From NCBI RefSeq assembly GCF_021290385.1, contig NZ_CP089928.1, forward strand, positions 1,534,501 through 1,598,500: a DNA stretch of 64,000 nt. The letters are read 5' to 3'. Shown piece after piece: positions 61,187 through 64,000 of the stretch. The position numbers and the translations under genes were made by a program. Position 1 is the stretch's first letter; each line of letters starts with the position of its first letter. Source of the DNA: Microbulbifer sp. YPW16. GTDB taxonomy: Bacteria > Pseudomonadota > Gammaproteobacteria > Pseudomonadales > Cellvibrionaceae. A model generated the notes under the pieces. That model saw only the letters and a list, made by a program, of their open reading frames with translations. It did not search any database and had not been told where the DNA came from.

Positions 61187-61438
61187 ATGGCCATTGCCCC
61201 CCATACCCTGGAAGCAGACTTCCCCGAGCATTCCCGGACCATCCGCCGGCTCAACGAGGTGGACCTGGACTTCAAGACCCAGAGCGATACCTACCACAAG
61301 CTGGATAAACAGATACGGGGCCTGGAGGAAAGGGGCGTCGCTACCAGCGACCAGCACTTCAACGAACTCAAGATCCAGCGCGCCCACATGAAAGACCGGC
61401 TCTACCGGCGCATTACTGACAAAGATATCCATATCTGA
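61187..61438 (+). CDS. YdcH family protein (DUF465), second copy
   Basis: An 83-aa paralogue of the product of 57414-57677. Corresponding segments are HTLEADFPEHSRTIRRLNEV, TYHKLDKQIRGLEERG and LKIQRAHMKDRLYRRI. ATG 61187 has AGGAG about 10 bp upstream; GTG 61154 would add 11 residues. The function is unknown. Divergent from the TonB receptor; shares the same intergenic region with the Fur box. Confidence 0.88.
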   Translation: MAIAPHTLEADFPEHSRTIRRLNEVDLDFKTQSDTYHKLDKQIRGLEERGVATSDQHFNELKIQRAHMKDRLYRRITDKDIHI

Positions 61439-61577
61439 GTGAGCGCCGGCCACCGGCCCTGAATCACGACTGGATTGCCGCCAGTCTGTTCGTCACACTG
61501 GAAGCCTGCCACAGGGTGCGCGTTTCCCATCTCGCGCACACCTGCAGGGACCTGCTGAGTAACCGGACAGACTGACC

Positions 61578-62180
61578 ATGAAGCTTTTCATTACCCATGC
61601 TTCGCCCTATGCGCGGGCGACACGCATCGTTGTGCGTGAGCAATCACTACAGTCTCGCGTCAGCGAGCAGGTGGCCCACCCTTTTGATAACCCGCCGGAA
61701 TTTATCGCCAGCAACCCGCTCGGCAAAGTGCCCTGCCTGCTGCTGGATAGTGGCGCATCGATCATGGACAGCCAGGTGATCTGTGACTACCTGGATCGCG
61801 GGGAAGGAGATGGACGATTGAGCCTGCCATCCGGGGAGGACTGGCAGCTGCAGACATTGCACAGCGTCTGCCAGGGGTTGATGGATACCCTGGTCCTGCG
61901 CCGGGTAGAGGATGCCCGCGCCCAACAGGGATTGCGCTCGGACTTCTGGTGGGATCGTTACAGTCATGCGGCGGGCCGCACCCTGCACTGGCTGGAACAG
62001 CGCTGCGATACGCTACCCGGAGCACTGTCCATGACCCATATCAGCCTCGGTTCAGCACTGGCCTACCTGGATTTCCGGCACCCGGATATTTCCTGGCGGG
62101 CCGACTTTCCCCGGCTGGCCCGCCTATCCGAACAACTGGAAGCGCGCCCATCGTTTGCGGACACCCTGCTGCGGGACTGA
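61578..62180 (+). CDS. Glutathione S-transferase family protein
   Basis: A 200-aa GST. The thioredoxin-like N-domain starts MKLFITHASPYARATRIVVR, with the likely catalytic Ser/Tyr in SPYAR, and the glutathione-binding segment is NPLGKVPCLLLDSGASIMDS with Ser-Gln (DSQVI). The C-domain is helical. The cis-Pro in VPCLLL is conserved. The substrate is unknown. It converges with the membrane-protein gene 28 bp downstream. Confidence 0.93.
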   Translation: MKLFITHASPYARATRIVVREQSLQSRVSEQVAHPFDNPPEFIASNPLGKVPCLLLDSGASIMDSQVICDYLDRGEGDGRLSLPSGEDWQLQTLHSVCQGLMDTLVLRRVEDARAQQGLRSDFWWDRYSHAAGRTLHWLEQRCDTLPGALSMTHISLGSALAYLDFRHPDISWRADFPRLARLSEQLEARPSFADTLLRD

Positions 62181-62208
62181 GCACAACTGGCCTTGCCCTG
62201 CCCCGGTG

Positions 62209-62868
62209 TCAGCTCCAGGCCATCAGCGCAGCGATCACCGCCGCCACCAGCAATGCCACCGCCCAGATAAGATCGAAGTTAACCCAGCGTTGGCGCAGGA
62301 TGGCGAGCCCGAACCTACGGTAGACAATCCACGCCGTCGCCCCCATCACCAGCAACATCGCACCAGTGTGCAGCGCCACCGCTCCCAGCATCACCAGCCC
62401 GCCGGAGGTTCCATCTCCAGCATGACCCGCATGGCCTGCATGGGCACCCTCCATACTTCCGGCCACCCCCAAAAGTGCCGGCACTACCATCAGCCCGGCA
62501 CCATGGGCTGTGGCCATCAGGAAAGACCACAGGAACAGGTCGCGGGCCCCGACCTTCATTCCCACCCAGCGTGGGTGACGGTAATAATTGAACAGTTTGT
62601 AGAGGCCAAAGAGCAACAGCATCCCGGCAGTGATCCACTGCAGTGCCGTCAGCGAGACTACCTGCAACCCCAGCAGCACCAGCACCACTGCCAGGCAGAT
62701 CGCCAGGGCGTGACCGGCAGCAATGGGCAGGAGTGACAGCCAGATCACCCGCTCGCGCTGCTGCTGCAGGCCCAGCGACAGGGCAAATAGCCAGCCCATC
62801 CCCGGGTTGAGGCCGTGAAAGGCACCGAACCCGAGCATTGCCAGCCAGGGCCCCAGTGGCCCTAACAT
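62209..62868 (-). CDS. Integral membrane protein, function unknown, next to SBP56 gene
   Basis: A 219-aa protein with about six helices. LGFGAFHGLNPGMGWLFALS near the start and FLMATAHGAGLMVVPALLGV contain conserved-looking His-Gly-x-Asn/Gly motifs. A His/Gly/Ala-rich loop (GAHAGHAGHAGDG) could bind metal. The HGLNPG motif is reminiscent of nickel/cobalt-type transporters, but the full signature is missing. ATG 62868 is preferred; GTG 62880 is an alternative. It starts 19 bp after the methanethiol-oxidase gene, so they are cotranscribed. Confidence 0.75.
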   Translation of the reverse strand: MLGPLGPWLAMLGFGAFHGLNPGMGWLFALSLGLQQQRERVIWLSLLPIAAGHALAICLAVVLVLLGLQVVSLTALQWITAGMLLLFGLYKLFNYYRHPRWVGMKVGARDLFLWSFLMATAHGAGLMVVPALLGVAGSMEGAHAGHAGHAGDGTSGGLVMLGAVALHTGAMLLVMGATAWIVYRRFGLAILRQRWVNFDLIWAVALLVAAVIAALMAWS

Positions 62869-62887
62869 GTCCTGTACCACGCGATCA

Positions 62888-64000
62888 TCAGGGGTAGCAG
62901 AATGAATCGGTGGAGGCGTCCCCGCCCTCCAGCCGCACCTGGTGCACCCGGGTTTCCCCGAAATCCACAAAGAAGTCCGGGTCCAGCTGGATGCCACCAT
63001 CGGGGTCTACATCCACCTTCACCATCCAGCCGCCCATCCGGTCCGGGTAAAACTGGTCGTCCCAGGTGCTGTAAAGGGAATTGGTGAAGTAGACCCGTCG
63101 ACCGTCACGGCTGATCTCCACCATCTGCGGCCCGCCCAGGAGAGGGTCCGCGGACTTCGGGTGCGGGGCCTTGTTGACGATACCGCCAATAGCCACCTTG
63201 CCGGCCAGCTTCGGTTTGAAGGGATCAGAGACATCATACTGGTGCAGCTCGCCGGTCCCCCAGCAGGAGACATACAGGAAGCGGTCATCCAGGGACAGGT
63301 CAATATCGCTCACCAGTGGGGGAACGGCACCGAAGTCCTTCAGGGCGGGGGGCAGGTCATCCGCATCGGCGGGTTCCGGCGGGATGGTGATCACCTTGTC
63401 CATTTGCCAGGTGCCGCCTTTCTGGTGCCAGAGCCAGATGGATGCGGACAGGTCCTCGGTGCTCACCACCACCCCGGCGAAACCATAGGTCTTGCGGGGA
63501 TCGTGCGCGGGGCGTAACTCCAGCACCATCTGGTGCTGCTTGCCCAGGTCAATGGTCTGGCTGAGCTTGCGTTTGCGCAGGTCCCAGAAGTGAATACGGT
63601 GGCCGTACTTCTGTCCCAGCAGTTCCTCGGGTACCAGCCCGTTCTCGAACTGGCGCGGCGTGCCCCACTCGCTGGTCACCATGACGTCCTGTGCCAGGTG
63701 CCACCAGAAATCGTAGGCCAGCGACTGGTCACCACGATCGAGCTCCCAGGGGCCAATCACCTCGAAGCTGAAATGGTCCAGCAGGAAAATACCACCCGGG
63801 CCCTCATCACCGTTGGCGGACCCCATGGCACTGACATAAATGGCGTCCGGGCCACAGTGCACGGTATGGGGCCGGCTGTAACCAGACTTGGCCATCATTT
63901 CCTCCGGCTCGATCACCTTGGTGATCCGTGGCCGGCGGGGGTCGGGTTTGGTATCGATGATATACAGGCGGGAACTGCGAATTCCCGGTACCACCAGGTA
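62888..64000 (-). CDS. Selenium-binding protein 56/methanethiol oxidase family, 5' end outside window
   Basis: The last 370 residues of an SBP56-family protein, open to the right edge. Matching segments are YSRPHTVHCGPDAIYVSAMG, TSEWGTPRQFENG, YDFWWHLAQDVMV and PGGIFLLDHFSFEVIG. Bacterial members (MtoX) are copper enzymes oxidising methanethiol to formaldehyde, H2S and H2O2. No SCO1 or MauG neighbour is visible inside the window. The downstream membrane protein with a His-rich loop could supply a metal, which is inference. Confidence 0.93.
   Translation of the reverse strand, partial: YLVVPGIRSSRLYIIDTKPDPRRPRITKVIEPEEMMAKSGYSRPHTVHCGPDAIYVSAMGSANGDEGPGGIFLLDHFSFEVIGPWELDRGDQSLAYDFWWHLAQDVMVTSEWGTPRQFENGLVPEELLGQKYGHRIHFWDLRKRKLSQTIDLGKQHQMVLELRPAHDPRKTYGFAGVVVSTEDLSASIWLWHQKGGTWQMDKVITIPPEPADADDLPPALKDFGAVPPLVSDIDLSLDDRFLYVSCWGTGELHQYDVSDPFKPKLAGKVAIGGIVNKAPHPKSADPLLGGPQMVEISRDGRRVYFTNSLYSTWDDQFYPDRMGGWMVKVDVDPDGGIQLDPDFFVDFGETRVHQVRLEGGDASTDSFCYP

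Overview
The window is 64 kb of a chromosome rich in G+C (roughly 60 percent by eye), densely coded on both strands. It looks like a marine-type gammaproteobacterium. The order fur / bamE / ratB-ratA / smpB / ssrA, an OmlA-type BamE, a Pseudomonas-like Fur, two Na+-coupled NSS-family transporters, TonB receptors and a cytochrome bd of the short-Q-loop type all fit. A Microbulbifer / Cellvibrionales-type host is my guess; no rRNA is present to confirm it.

Region by region. 1-6.6 kb is core genome: the end of a PlsC-like acyltransferase, OsmC, Fur, BamE, RatB/RatA, and SmpB set between two NSS transporters. At 6745-7134 lies ssrA (tmRNA, tag ANDDNYGAQLAA). Its 3' end is the insertion point of an integrative element of about 7 kb (7112-14121). 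The element holds a tyrosine integrase, several unrecognised small proteins, an AlpA-like regulator, a 300-aa protein, and an A+T-rich cargo pair: a nucleotidyltransferase-fold protein followed 14 bp later by a DUF262 (GmrS/ParB-like) protein. This pair is the best candidate in the window for an undescribed, probably defensive, system. Just outside attR are two copies of a structured palindromic repeat, each sitting inside a sequence that looks like the T-arm end of ssrA.

14.7-22 kb: cold-shock protein and RNase R, a DUF3050 protein, an SDR oxidoreductase and a large exported protein. 22-28 kb: small conserved proteins, an enoyl-CoA hydratase, a deiminase plus carbamoylase pair that could degrade a guanidino compound, tryptophan 2,3-dioxygenase, ExbD and methylglyoxal synthase. 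28-37 kb: a histone-H1-like protein, a glycerate-kinase-like protein, an RND efflux pump with its adaptor, and a cyclic-nucleotide-binding-domain protein. 37-47 kb: a chalcone-isomerase-like/TonB fusion, an M13 peptidase, an OmpW-like porin, an autotransporter with GxGxD motifs, a UMF1-type MFS protein and RlmD. 47-57 kb: an HD-domain protein with a class II aldolase and a divergent Crp/Fnr regulator, a BASS transporter, DUF1853, a GbsR/MarR regulator with cydAB, a TetR regulator and a double cupin. 57-64 kb: an iron-uptake pair (TonB receptor plus PepSY membrane protein) behind a likely Fur box and flanked by two YdcH paralogues, then a GST, a membrane protein and the 3' part of a selenium-binding protein/methanethiol oxidase gene that runs off the right edge.

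No tRNA, rRNA or CRISPR array was found. All family names come from reading motifs and overall protein character by eye, without database searches.
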